This document shows, piece by piece, positions 1 through 8,611 of a stretch of DNA of 64,000 nt. The position numbers and the translations under genes were made by a program. Location: positions 1-64,000 of the forward strand of contig CAZFWJ010000007.1 in the NCBI GenBank assembly GCA_964522505.1. The letters run 5' to 3'. Under the pieces are notes generated by a model. That model searched no databases, was not told the origin of the DNA, and saw nothing but the letters and a program-made list of their open reading frames with translations. Source of the DNA: GYS-P2D sp964522505. Lineage in GTDB: Bacteria; Bacteroidota; Bacteroidia; Chitinophagales; Saprospiraceae. The first letter of the stretch is position 1, and the number at the start of each line of letters is the position of its first letter.

Positions 1-1517
1 GAGCGTGGTGGGATCTGAATTATTATCACCTCAATATTGAAGTCAATCCCTATGATAGCACAATAGTAGGCTCTAATGAAGTGCGGTATACTGTCCTTGA
101 GCAAGGAGACATTATGCAGATAGATCTACAAGACCCTCTGGAGATCACACGGGTAACTCAAGATGGTCGAGAGCTGAAGTATACTCAGAACGGTCCTGCT
201 CATCACATCCATCTCAATAAAGATCAAAGAGTAGGTGCCACCAATAGCATTGTTGTGCACTATGGCGGCAGGCCACATATTGCCAAGCGTGCCCCTTGGG
301 ATGGTGGCATCACATGGACTTCAGATAATAATGGTAATCCATTTGCGGCAAGCTCGTGTCAAGGTATAGGAGCGAGCATATGGTGGCCTTGTAAGGATCA
401 TATGTATGATGAAGTGGATAGCATGTTAGTGACAGTGACAGTGCCAGAAGGCTTAATGGATGTAGGAAACGGCAGGCTACGATCGAAGACAACAGCTAGC
501 GGGAAAGTAACCACAGAGTGGTATGTTGACAATCCAATTAACAACTATTGTGTCAATATCAATGTGGGAGACTATGTACATTTTGATGAGGTATATGATG
601 GCGAAGCAGGGGCGCTCGATTTGGATTATTATGTGCTGAGGGACAATCTGGACAGAGCTAAAGAACAGTTTAAGCAAGTGCCTATGATGATGGACGCTTT
701 CGAACATTGGTTTGGGCCCTATGCATTTTATGAAGACGGGTTTAAGTTAGTGGAGGCACCCTATCTGGGTATGGAGCATCAGAGTTCAGTCACCTACGGC
801 AACAAATATGTGAATGGCTACTTGGGTCAGGACTTAAGTGGTTCGGGATGGGGGTTGAAATTTGATTTTATCATTATTCATGAGGCTGGTCATGAGTGGT
901 TTGCCAACAATATCACCTATCAGGATATTGCTGATATGTGGGTTCATGAGGGATTTACGGCGTATACCGAGTCGATATATGTGGAGTACCATTATGGTAA
1001 GGAAGCAGGTGCTGATTATGTAATTGGGACGAGATCCCGAATAGCTAATGACAAGCCGATCATTGGTACCTATGGTGTTAATTCTCGTGGTTCGGGGGAT
1101 ATGTATTATAAGGGAAGCAACTTGCTACATACTATAAGACAGATTGTGGGTGATGATGAGCTCTGGCGCTCGACACTGAGAGGTCTTAATAAGGAATTTT
1201 ATCATAAGACAGTGACGACTGATCAAGTGGAGCAATATATGATCGACCAGTTAGGCGTGGATCTTACTGATGTCTTTGATCAATATCTGCGAGATCACCA
1301 TATTCCGATATTAGAATATAGAGCGGGTCGCAATGGCCTGGCATATAGATGGTCCAATGTGCAACCTGGGTTTGATATGCCCGTCGATGTAGAAGTTAAT
1401 GGTACGGAGCATCGATTAAACGCCTCCACGTTTTGGAGGAATCTTTCAATTGAGGAAAGTATCAAGAGTGTCATTGTCGATCGAGATTATTATGTAGCCA
1501 GTATGAAGGTCTTCTAA
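1..1517 (+). CDS. M1 family metallopeptidase (5' end outside window)
   Basis: Zinc metallopeptidase of the M1 (aminopeptidase N/LTA4 hydrolase) family, probably exported, trimming peptides. The frame is open to the left edge: codons from base 3 read AWWDLNYYHLNIEVNP, the usual opening of the M1 N-terminal beta domain, so the GTG at 81 is an internal Val and the true start lies upstream. The zinc motif HEAGH (879-893) is followed after 18 residues by the Glu of HEGF, giving HExxH-X18-E. YLGMEH, about 36 residues earlier, sits where the GAMEN exopeptidase motif belongs. The family is clear; substrate specificity cannot be read. Confidence 0.93.
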   Translation, partial: AWWDLNYYHLNIEVNPYDSTIVGSNEVRYTVLEQGDIMQIDLQDPLEITRVTQDGRELKYTQNGPAHHIHLNKDQRVGATNSIVVHYGGRPHIAKRAPWDGGITWTSDNNGNPFAASSCQGIGASIWWPCKDHMYDEVDSMLVTVTVPEGLMDVGNGRLRSKTTASGKVTTEWYVDNPINNYCVNINVGDYVHFDEVYDGEAGALDLDYYVLRDNLDRAKEQFKQVPMMMDAFEHWFGPYAFYEDGFKLVEAPYLGMEHQSSVTYGNKYVNGYLGQDLSGSGWGLKFDFIIIHEAGHEWFANNITYQDIADMWVHEGFTAYTESIYVEYHYGKEAGADYVIGTRSRIANDKPIIGTYGVNSRGSGDMYYKGSNLLHTIRQIVGDDELWRSTLRGLNKEFYHKTVTTDQVEQYMIDQLGVDLTDVFDQYLRDHHIPILEYRAGRNGLAYRWSNVQPGFDMPVDVEVNGTEHRLNASTFWRNLSIEESIKSVIVDRDYYVASMKVF

Positions 1518-1615
1518 AATCCCTTGTTCATCGATTATCTGGGCTTACTTATCGGTCTTGCTTCTGGATCAATTTTATTAGTAGTAAATTGATATCATAT
1601 CAATATCACTATGCT

Positions 1616-2476
1616 ATGAAAGAAAATGTTGTAACAGCCATCTCAGGATGGATCGTATTATTATTGCTCATCCCAATCCTAGCTGCAGCCGCTTTTGGAT
1701 TAGGGATGATAGGATTAACCCCTCCTGCTTCAATTATTCCAATTATCATACTCGGGGTATTTGTTATAAAGGGCTTTATGGTCGTGTACCCTAACCAATC
1801 CAAGGTGATGACCTTTTTTGGGAAGTATGTGGGCACGATTAAGCAGAACGGCTTCCTTTGGGTAAATCCACTCTATAGTCGCTACAAGATAAGCCTGAGA
1901 GCGAGGAATTTTGATAGTGAGCGAGTCAAGGTAAATGACAAGCGAGGCAACCCAATATTAATCAGTGTTATCCTCGTATGGAAGGTGGATGAGACTTACA
2001 AGGCGGCCTTTGATGTCAGCGATTACGAGAGTTTTGTGCGGGTGCAGACTGATGCTGCGGTTCGCAAGCTTGCAGGTTCGTACTCCTATGATAACTTTGA
2101 CGATGATCAGGAAGAGATCACCTTGCGATCTGATACTGGTGAAGTCAGTATAGCGCTCGAAAAAGAATTGGATGATCGCTTGGCCATGGCTGGAATAGAG
2201 GTCATCGAGGCCAGAATAGGTTACTTGGCTTATGCACCAGAGATTGCTTCGGCTATGCTCAAGCGTCAGCAAGCTGAAGCCATAGTAGCAGCTCGGTTAA
2301 AGATAGTTGAGGGAGCTGTGAGCATGGTAGAAAATGCACTCGATCAACTCTCTAAAAAACAGATCATCGACCTTGACGAAGAAAAGAGAGCAACTATGGT
2401 GAGTAATCTGATGATTGTGTTGTGCTCTGATAAAGAGGTTACGCCCGTAATTAATGCGGGCACTCTGGTAACCTAA
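1616..2476 (+). CDS. SPFH/Band 7 domain membrane protein
   Basis: Stomatin/prohibitin/flotillin-type protein that likely forms oligomers at the inner membrane and organises membrane proteins. The N-terminus (MKENVV...) has two hydrophobic segments (about residues 8-28 and 35-55), then the SPFH core (YPNQSKVMTFFGKYVGTIK onwards) and a C-terminal helical part rich in Ala/Glu (RQQAEAIVAARLKIVEGA), typical of the family. I chose the ATG at 1616; the frame is also open to a TTG at 1589, but the family usually begins with MKE just before the first membrane helix. The next gene starts 12 nt downstream, suggesting co-transcription with the Arc-like protein. Confidence 0.9.
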   Translation: MKENVVTAISGWIVLLLLIPILAAAAFGLGMIGLTPPASIIPIIILGVFVIKGFMVVYPNQSKVMTFFGKYVGTIKQNGFLWVNPLYSRYKISLRARNFDSERVKVNDKRGNPILISVILVWKVDETYKAAFDVSDYESFVRVQTDAAVRKLAGSYSYDNFDDDQEEITLRSDTGEVSIALEKELDDRLAMAGIEVIEARIGYLAYAPEIASAMLKRQQAEAIVAARLKIVEGAVSMVENALDQLSKKQIIDLDEEKRATMVSNLMIVLCSDKEVTPVINAGTLVT

Positions 2477-2488
2477 TTAACCGATTTT

Positions 2489-2662
2489 ATGCCCAAGAAG
2501 AAATTTGTACTGCGCATAGATGAGAAGACTATGGCAATGGTCGAGAAGTGGGCCGCCGACGAGTTCAGGAGCGTCAATGGCCAATTAGAATGGATCATTG
2601 TCAATGCTCTGAAATCCTCGGGCAGGTATAAAAAGTCAAATGATAAGGAGGCTGATCACTAG
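2489..2662 (+). CDS. small Arc-like (ribbon-helix-helix) DNA-binding protein
   Basis: A 57-residue ORF: MPKKKFVLRIDEK, then a helix with EKWAADEFRSVNGQLEW and a basic tail. The pattern (K/R-rich beta strand FVLRIDE, then two helices with RSVNGQLEW) matches the Arc/MetJ-type ribbon-helix-helix fold; FRSVNGQ-EW is characteristic of small Arc-family proteins found in bacteria next to SPFH genes. It starts 12 nt after the SPFH stop and ends 12 nt before the convergent PDZ gene's stop. It may regulate the SPFH gene, but its targets are unknown. Confidence 0.82.
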   Translation: MPKKKFVLRIDEKTMAMVEKWAADEFRSVNGQLEWIIVNALKSSGRYKKSNDKEADH

Positions 2663-2674
2663 ATCAGTCTCTTT

Positions 2675-3709
2675 CTAATCCATGGTTACCATAAGTTTTT
2701 TGGTTTTCCCTTTTCGTTGAATCTCAACCTCTACGGTTTGGCCACTTTTGACCAAGCTTACTTGCATGGTTAGCTCGCGATAAGAGATCACCACATTATC
2801 GTTGAATCTTGTGATAATATCGTCAGACTTCAGTCCAGCCTTATCCGCTGCCGAATCCGAAAGTACATCGACTATAGCTACACCATCTGGGGCATCTTCA
2901 ATCATGACACCTAGTGAGGCTCCTTGTCCTAATTTTTTAGATCGTGGGGAACTTGGATTGAATTCTTCGAAGTTGAATGAGCGGAATGGATTGTCACCAT
3001 CCTCAAGATCAAAATTTCTTATCAGAGAGTCGAGATTTGGAGTTCCAAACGATCTGAATATTGAGTCTATATCTATGCCAAAATTGGAATCGCCAAAATT
3101 GAAGAAAAACTGCTCACCAGTGCCAAACTCTTCAGGAAGGTCAAATGAAAAGCTATTAGATCTCTTTCTTTTTAGGTTGACATATTTTTCAATCTCTTCG
3201 CCATCACGATAGATTACTATTTTGATTTCGTCTCCCGCCTTCTTACCATCGAGAATGCCTTCAATATTTTCATAGCTTACTATCGGGGTGTCTTCAATAG
3301 ATATGATCTCATCTCCAGGCCGTATATCACTATCATATGCGCCAGTGCCACCATAGACATCTACTACGGACGTTCGGCCATTTTCAAATGATAAGCTTAA
3401 GCCTATAGAAACTTCAGAAGATTGACTGCCGTCATTGAGCCACTCACCCCAACCGTCAAATGCACTTGGGCCAAAACCTAAGGACTCGATGTCCCACTGA
3501 CCAAATGGTCTTTCATCAGTTTCTAATAACTCTTCAAGTTCTTCATCACTGAAATCGTTCCCTTGCTTACGGATAATTTTTTTGGAGACTTCATTACCGT
3601 TTTCGTCAATGGTCTTTTCGATGATGATAACATCCTTTTCGGTCGATTGAGCAAAAGCGCCAATCCAGGCAACACATGCGAGTAATGCTGATAATAATAT
3701 TAATCTCAT
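2675..3709 (-). CDS. secreted two-PDZ-domain protein
   Basis: Periplasmic or outer-surface protein without a protease domain. A signal peptide (MRLILLSALLACVAWIGAFAQ) is followed by an acidic stretch (DFSDEELEELLETDE), a first PDZ domain at about residues 98-180 (GLSLSFENG...IRPGDEIISIED), an Asp/Phe/Asn-rich linker, and a second PDZ domain at about 258-344 (LGVMIEDAPDGVAIVDVLSDSAA, then a helix and a beta end). DegP-type proteases carry PDZ pairs, but the trypsin-like catalytic part is absent, so this is likely an adaptor or binding protein. It is convergent with the SPFH/Arc pair. Confidence 0.85.
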   Translation of the reverse strand: MRLILLSALLACVAWIGAFAQSTEKDVIIIEKTIDENGNEVSKKIIRKQGNDFSDEELEELLETDERPFGQWDIESLGFGPSAFDGWGEWLNDGSQSSEVSIGLSLSFENGRTSVVDVYGGTGAYDSDIRPGDEIISIEDTPIVSYENIEGILDGKKAGDEIKIVIYRDGEEIEKYVNLKRKRSNSFSFDLPEEFGTGEQFFFNFGDSNFGIDIDSIFRSFGTPNLDSLIRNFDLEDGDNPFRSFNFEEFNPSSPRSKKLGQGASLGVMIEDAPDGVAIVDVLSDSAADKAGLKSDDIITRFNDNVVISYRELTMQVSLVKSGQTVEVEIQRKGKTKKLMVTMD

Positions 3710-3824
3710 AGCTAAATTCTGCTTAATAAATATTTATGCAGCCCTAAAATAAGCTGTGATATAGGTATGATGCTTTGCTAGGAGCGTTAAAGGATGGTTA
3801 AACGTAGCGGACAATCGATTGATA

Positions 3825-4460
3825 TTAGATACTATTAAGGTAATCCTGCAATTTCTCAGTAATATCGAGAGTAGGATCATGTACAACTGCATGCAAACCC
3901 ACTTCTTTAGCGCCTCTGACATTATCAGCATTATCGTCTATAAATAGGGTCTCAGATGGATTGAGATGGCTGTCAGCTATTACATGTTCATAAATGTCGT
4001 GGTTGGGCTTGCGATACTTGACTTCATGCGAATAATACGCCTTGATGAAATGGTCCATCTCAAATACACGTGGCTCTATATTGACGGCGGGCATCATTTT
4101 TTGGCGTACATAAGTTAGATGAGTGTGGTTAGTATTGCTAAGTAAGTAGGTATTATAAGTTGATCTAAGATTTTTGACAAAATCGAGTTTATGAATTTCA
4201 ACCTTTAAGAGCATTGCATTCCATGCATCAACCAAGGCTCTTTCCCTTATGACGTCGTCAGTAAGCCGCTGTAGTCTATGGATAAATGAGCCTTCACTGA
4301 AATATCCCATTTCATACTCATCAAGAATAAGTTGTACTTCTTCTGGAATATCTCCTTCTATATTCAATAACTCTTTAAGCTTGTCGAATGATAATGAGTA
4401 ATCTAAATCAAGAAGGATGCCACCAAAATCAAAAATGATATTTTTTATCTTCTGCTCCAT
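3825..4460 (-). CDS. HAD-superfamily phosphatase, YihX-like
   Basis: Haloacid-dehalogenase-type hydrolase of about 24 kDa, probably a cytosolic sugar-phosphate or nucleotide phosphatase. Motif I is IIFDFGGILLDLD with nucleophile Asp11; the D+2 position is Gly, as in the YihX subgroup (FDLGNV). Motif II is LLSNTN, motif III the Lys of KYRKPNHDIYEHV, and motif IV is FIDDNADNVRGA. Length (211 aa) and the helical cap between motifs I and II fit HAD subfamily IA. The substrate cannot be told from sequence. Confidence 0.88.
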   Translation of the reverse strand: MEQKIKNIIFDFGGILLDLDYSLSFDKLKELLNIEGDIPEEVQLILDEYEMGYFSEGSFIHRLQRLTDDVIRERALVDAWNAMLLKVEIHKLDFVKNLRSTYNTYLLSNTNHTHLTYVRQKMMPAVNIEPRVFEMDHFIKAYYSHEVKYRKPNHDIYEHVIADSHLNPSETLFIDDNADNVRGAKEVGLHAVVHDPTLDITEKLQDYLNSI

Positions 4461-4669
4461 CCCATAAAACTATATAAATAAATACATGATTTTTGAGAGC
4501 CGCGGCAGCGAATCATATCTAGTAAACGTAATATGTATGTCTTGGCCCTAAGTATGCCAACGATAAGAGAAGAATCTTTGAAATCCTCTGTGATCGTCTA
4601 ACCGAACTTTATGAAAAAACTATTCTTTATTTAGCTATATCTGCGCTCTCAGAGGATTCTTCTCACACT

Positions 4670-6451
4670 CTACAGAGCGTACTCATTTTTTCCTATTAAG
4701 TAATCTGCAATTTTTCGTTTTAAAGCTTTCACATTCTTCAGTGGATAATCACAGAAAGCGTTGATCGCACTTATGTACGCTTGCTGTTTTCCTTCAAGTA
4801 CAAATGAGCCAACTGCCTCTTGAGCGCTCACGAGAATTCTGTTTTTGGCACTTTGGAAGTGTACTTCCATGATGGCTTTTTGAATTGCTTGATCGGCACC
4901 TTGACCACTGCTCAAGTTCTGATCGTGCCTAAGGAGCAGAGATTCAGAAATAAAGAGATCGATAAGGATATCTGCAAGATTCATCAATATTTCTTGTTCC
5001 TCTTTCAGGTTGATTTTGCCTTTCATGGCTAACTGACCGACAGATCCAACTAGCATAAGTGCTGACTTTCTGAACCCTATAACCGCTCTTGACTCCGCAG
5101 AGAGACCTGCATGATCGCTTGAAGAGCCAGTCAATAATTCTTGCTGTACTGCCATTGCTGGTGAAGCAAAATCTAATGCCCCTTTCATCGCACTTCTAAA
5201 TATGATATTCAACATGAGCATTCTGTTGATCTCATTTGTTCCTTCATAGATCATAGCGATGCGCGCATCACGATATCCTCGTGCTGCTCGCCCTTCTTCG
5301 CTATATCCCATTCCACCATGAATCTGTACGCATTCATCGGCGACATAATTCACATTTTCTGAGAGAGCTATCTTAAGTATAGAGCTTTCGAGTGCATATT
5401 CTTCGGCTGCGATTAGCTCGGCCTCCGCATACGTTTTGCCTTGCTCCATCAATACCTCAGTATAGTCATTGATCAATCCTGTTGTTCGATATACTGCCGC
5501 CTCAGCTGCATATGTTCTTACTGCTTGCTCAGCGATTTTTGATTTTATAGCTCCGAAGCTTGATATGGCCCTACCAAATTGAATACGTTCATTGGCATAT
5601 TTGATGGAGAGGTCTGCTAAACCTTTAGCGCCACCCAATGCAAATGGTCCTATCTTATATCTCCCAGCATTCAAGACATTGAAGGCGATTAAGTGTCCCT
5701 GTCCTTTTTCCCCCAGCAGATTCTCTATGGGCACTTTTACATTTTCAAAAAAGACTTGTCTGGTTGATGATCCCTTTATCCCGAGCTTCTTCTCTTCGGC
5801 ACCTAATGTCAACCCTGGCATACCCTTTTCTAATATGAATCCAGTAAAGTCCTTGCCGCCAATCTTGGCAAATACGATGAATACATCCGCAAAGCCGGCA
5901 TTAGTGATCCACATCTTCTGACCATTGATCAGATAGTGTGTTCCATCATCAGAGAGGTCTGCGCGAGTCTTAGCCGCTAGAGCATCTGAGCCTGAGCTTG
6001 GCTCAGTCAGACAGTATGACGCGACCTTATCACCTGATATAAGCTCAGGCAGATATTTTTGCTTTTGATCTTCTGTTCCAAAATATAGTATAGGCAGCAT
6101 TCCTATACCAGTATGAGCACCTATAGTTGTAGAGAAAGCTCCAGTTGGGCCAACTGCTTCGAGAACTAAAGAGTTGGTATTTGGGTCCATCTGCATGCCG
6201 CCATACTGTTCGGGCATATGGGTTCCTAGAATGCCGAGGTCACCAAGCTTCTTCAGTAAGACTCGATTTAACTCAAACTCTCCGTTCTCCATCCGATCTG
6301 CTAGTGGTTCAAAGTCATTTTTCACAAATTCTTCAACCGTTGATTTGATCATCTTTTGCTCCTCCGTCAGATTTTCTGGAGTAAATACTTCTCCGTCATA
6401 TCCTTCAATTAAGAAGTGGGCTCCTTTCTGTAGTTTCACTGCTGTCTCCAT
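4670..6451 (-). CDS. acyl-CoA dehydrogenase with C-terminal extension
   Basis: FAD-dependent acyl-CoA dehydrogenase that introduces the alpha-beta double bond in fatty-acid or branched-chain acyl-CoA oxidation. Its 593 residues exceed the usual ~380: the standard three domains (N-terminal helices, beta domain with YCLTEPSSGSDA and KMWITNAGFADVF, C-terminal helices) are followed by about 170 further helical residues, as in the VLCAD-like long class common in Bacteroidota. The catalytic Glu lies in IYEGTNEINR near residue 410. It is divergent from yraN across a 148-bp AT-rich gap. No electron-transfer flavoprotein genes are adjacent. Confidence 0.95.
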   Translation of the reverse strand: METAVKLQKGAHFLIEGYDGEVFTPENLTEEQKMIKSTVEEFVKNDFEPLADRMENGEFELNRVLLKKLGDLGILGTHMPEQYGGMQMDPNTNSLVLEAVGPTGAFSTTIGAHTGIGMLPILYFGTEDQKQKYLPELISGDKVASYCLTEPSSGSDALAAKTRADLSDDGTHYLINGQKMWITNAGFADVFIVFAKIGGKDFTGFILEKGMPGLTLGAEEKKLGIKGSSTRQVFFENVKVPIENLLGEKGQGHLIAFNVLNAGRYKIGPFALGGAKGLADLSIKYANERIQFGRAISSFGAIKSKIAEQAVRTYAAEAAVYRTTGLINDYTEVLMEQGKTYAEAELIAAEEYALESSILKIALSENVNYVADECVQIHGGMGYSEEGRAARGYRDARIAMIYEGTNEINRMLMLNIIFRSAMKGALDFASPAMAVQQELLTGSSSDHAGLSAESRAVIGFRKSALMLVGSVGQLAMKGKINLKEEQEILMNLADILIDLFISESLLLRHDQNLSSGQGADQAIQKAIMEVHFQSAKNRILVSAQEAVGSFVLEGKQQAYISAINAFCDYPLKNVKALKRKIADYLIGKNEYAL

Positions 6452-6599
6452 ATTGTTTAGTTTACTCCGAGTATATGTTTAAGATCCATATATGCATAGC
6501 TTATCATAAATATAAAGCATTAAATTATACTCTGAGTTTAATTAATCAGCACTATTTTGAATTTTGTGTTATTTCTTGCTATAATTTTATATTTAGTGG

Positions 6600-6962
6600 A
6601 TGACAACGCAACAAGTCATCGGAAGGAAAGGAGAAGAGCTTGCTCAAACGTATCTCAAGGATCAAGGTTATACAATCAGAGAGACCAATTGGAAATTTAG
6701 CCATGCCGAGTTGGATATCATTGCCGAAAAAGATGGGGTACTGGTATTCGTGGAGGTAAAAACTAAAACATATACGTTCTATGGTGCTCCTGAAGAATCC
6801 ATTGATGACAAAAAGGAACGATTAATCTGTGATGCTGCAGCTGGCTACATGGTCAAGAATAATTATGAGTGGGAGTTCCGATTTGACATTATTTCTATCC
6901 TACTCGAGAAAGATTCCCATGAACTAAAGCATTTCGAGGATGCATTTTTTCCGGGTATTTAA
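6600..6962 (+). CDS. yraN: YraN/UPF0102 family nuclease-fold protein
   Basis: A 120-residue protein with the restriction-endonuclease-like fold of UPF0102. It opens GRKGEELAQTYLKDQGY and carries the conserved core HAELDIIAEKDGVLVFVEVKTK, in which Glu, Asp and ExK correspond to a PD-(D/E)xK active site. Homologs are conserved across bacteria and their cellular role is poorly defined, possibly DNA processing. Length matches the family. It starts 148 bp from the divergent acyl-CoA dehydrogenase and precedes rpmE2 by about 90 bp. Confidence 0.93.
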   Translation: MTTQQVIGRKGEELAQTYLKDQGYTIRETNWKFSHAELDIIAEKDGVLVFVEVKTKTYTFYGAPEESIDDKKERLICDAAAGYMVKNNYEWEFRFDIISILLEKDSHELKHFEDAFFPGI

Positions 6963-7024
6963 AACCCTTAGATACATACCGAAAAAACACCGGTCACCCT
7001 CTTTCAATAAATGCATAAATGAAT

Positions 7025-7032
7025 TACATTTG
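7025..7032 (+). promoter_or_regulatory. Bacteroidota -7 promoter box for rpmE2
   Basis: TACATTTG followed by CAGCCC matches the sigma-ABfr consensus TAnnTTTG. It lies 19 nt before the ATG of rpmE2. No good TTTG -33 element is visible at the expected distance, so the call rests on the -7 box and position. Confidence 0.6.
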
Positions 7033-7051
7033 CAGCCCTAATTAAAAAGTG

Positions 7052-7384
7052 ATGAAAAAAGATACACATCCATCAGAGTACAGACTTGTTGTTTTTAAAG
7101 ATTTTTCTTGTGATAAATCGTGGTTGTCACGTTCATGTGCCAACACAAAAGATACGATCACTTGGGAAGATGGCAATGAGTATCCACTTGTTAAGTTAGA
7201 GATATCTAATCAATCACACCCATTCTTTACAGGTAAGATGAAATTCGTTGATACTGCAGGTCGTATTGACAAGTTCAATAAGAAGTTTGCGAAGTTTGGT
7301 AGTAGAAAGAAGGCAGCAGAACCGGCTGCTGAAGCTCCAGCCGAAACAGCTGCTGAAGAGCCTGCTCAGGAAACAGCAGAGTAA
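7052..7384 (+). CDS. rpmE2: 50S ribosomal protein L31 type B
   Basis: Zinc-independent (type B) L31 of the large subunit: MKKDTHPSEYRLVVFKDFSCDKSW, then ITWEDGNEYPLVKLEISNQSHPFFTGK, a nearly diagnostic core, and DTAGRIDKFNKKFAKF. The Zn-binding CxxC of type A L31 is absent. A tail of about 25 residues rich in Ala, Glu and Pro (AAEPAAEAPAETAAEEPAQET) extends beyond the usual length, as seen in Bacteroidota. I use the ATG at 7052 rather than the GTG one codon earlier. It is followed directly by an intrinsic terminator. Confidence 0.96.
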   Translation: MKKDTHPSEYRLVVFKDFSCDKSWLSRSCANTKDTITWEDGNEYPLVKLEISNQSHPFFTGKMKFVDTAGRIDKFNKKFAKFGSRKKAAEPAAEAPAETAAEEPAQETAE

Positions 7385-7410
7385 AAAAAATAACGACAAC
7401 AAAATATTTA

Positions 7411-7436
7411 ACCTCACCTTTAAGTGGGGTTTTTTT
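7411..7436 (+). terminator. intrinsic terminator after rpmE2
   Basis: ACCTCAC (7411-7417) pairs with GTGGGGT (7424-7430), one T-G wobble, loop CTTTAA, then seven T. The U-tract ends only 2 nt before the ATG of the next gene at 7439, so that gene is either expressed by read-through or needs a promoter inside the rpmE2 tail or hairpin. Confidence 0.85.
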
Positions 7437-7438
7437 AT

Positions 7439-8611
7439 ATGAGCAATTTTGATCTTGTCCTTTTTGATGATATACAATGGAAGCAGTTGTTTCCATTGAC
7501 CTTGTCTAGGCCAACCAGTACAATAAGGATCGGAATGTCTACTATATCAGACAAGTGGAAGCAGAGATTAGGATATAGACAAGGATTCTACCATTCAGCA
7601 GAATTTCTGCGTCAGAAATTTGCTCCATCTTCCTCAACGCAGGTACTTCTCGTTAATGGTGCTGCATTGCCCACAACAGAGCTTGTGTCGACTATACAAG
7701 ATCTACAGGAAGGGATCTTGTTAAAGAGTGGTGATATTAATGTTGCACTTAAGTTAAATGGCTATGATCATGAATATCCTCTGGAAGAGATCCTCAACAT
7801 AGAATCAGTACAGCAAATAGATGCGGTAGAACTATTAGATCGACCAGAAGATATACTGCGCCTAAACGATATCTGGATAGAGCGTGACTTTCAATACGAA
7901 GAGAGAGGTATTCTGGGGCATATAGATGAGGATACTAAAATCATTGGGTCACCAGATCGCATCCATATTGGTAGTGGCGCTATGGTGCATGCTCAGAGCA
8001 TCAATACAACAGATGGTCCGGTCTATATCGGTAATGATGTACTCGTGATGGAAGGCGCCATGCTCCGAGGACCGTTGGTCATCTATGATAGAAGCGTGAT
8101 TAAAATGGGGGCCAAAATATATGGCAAGACCAGTATTGGAAACCGATGTAAGATTGGTGGTGAAGTCAAGCGAGTAGTTATTCATTGTCACAGTAACAAA
8201 GGACATGATGGTTACCTTGGTGATAGCGTCATTGGGGAGTGGTGCAATTTCGGCGCGGATAGCAATAACTCCAATATGAAAAACACCTATGGCAAGGTCA
8301 ACTTATACGATATTGCCGCAGATCGTAAGAGAAGAACTAACGAGCAATTTCTAGGTCTGTTCATGGGTGATCACTGTCGGTGCGCGATCAACACACAGTT
8401 TAATACTGGAACTGTTGCAGCCTACTTCGCTAATATCTTTGGGGAGCCACCATCGACATACATTAAGCCATTTCAGTGGGGCGAGGACACGACCTATGAT
8501 ATAGATAAAGCAATCGAGGTAGCAAGATTAGTTTATGATCGAAGGGCAATGGATTTTACAGTAGAAGAAGAAGCTATTATGCGACATATATATCAAGCCT
8601 ACACTCAGTGA
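7439..8611 (+). CDS. GlmU-family protein (putative sugar nucleotidyltransferase, left-handed beta helix)
   Basis: About 390 residues. The N-terminal part (MSNFDLVLFDDIQWKQLFPLTLSRPTS) resembles the shortened nucleotidyltransferase-like region of Bacteroidota GlmU-family proteins. From about residue 165 to 330 hexapeptide-type repeats form a left-handed beta helix (IHIGSGAMVHAQSIN, VYIGNDVLVMEGAML, SVIKMGAKIYGKTSIGNRCKIGG). Such proteins are usually annotated as putative sugar-phosphate nucleotidyl/acyltransferases; the exact reaction is not known. The start is the ATG at 7439; the frame is also open to a GTG inside the preceding terminator hairpin, which is unlikely. Its stop overlaps the next gene's GTG start (GTGA). 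Confidence 0.85.
   Translation: MSNFDLVLFDDIQWKQLFPLTLSRPTSTIRIGMSTISDKWKQRLGYRQGFYHSAEFLRQKFAPSSSTQVLLVNGAALPTTELVSTIQDLQEGILLKSGDINVALKLNGYDHEYPLEEILNIESVQQIDAVELLDRPEDILRLNDIWIERDFQYEERGILGHIDEDTKIIGSPDRIHIGSGAMVHAQSINTTDGPVYIGNDVLVMEGAMLRGPLVIYDRSVIKMGAKIYGKTSIGNRCKIGGEVKRVVIHCHSNKGHDGYLGDSVIGEWCNFGADSNNSNMKNTYGKVNLYDIAADRKRRTNEQFLGLFMGDHCRCAINTQFNTGTVAAYFANIFGEPPSTYIKPFQWGEDTTYDIDKAIEVARLVYDRRAMDFTVEEEAIMRHIYQAYTQ

Noticed and set aside
4568..4663. Long-range inverted repeat AGAAGAATC/GATTCTTCT after the HAD gene
   Set aside because: Nine bp with a 78-nt spacer and no U-tract; likely chance in a short gap.
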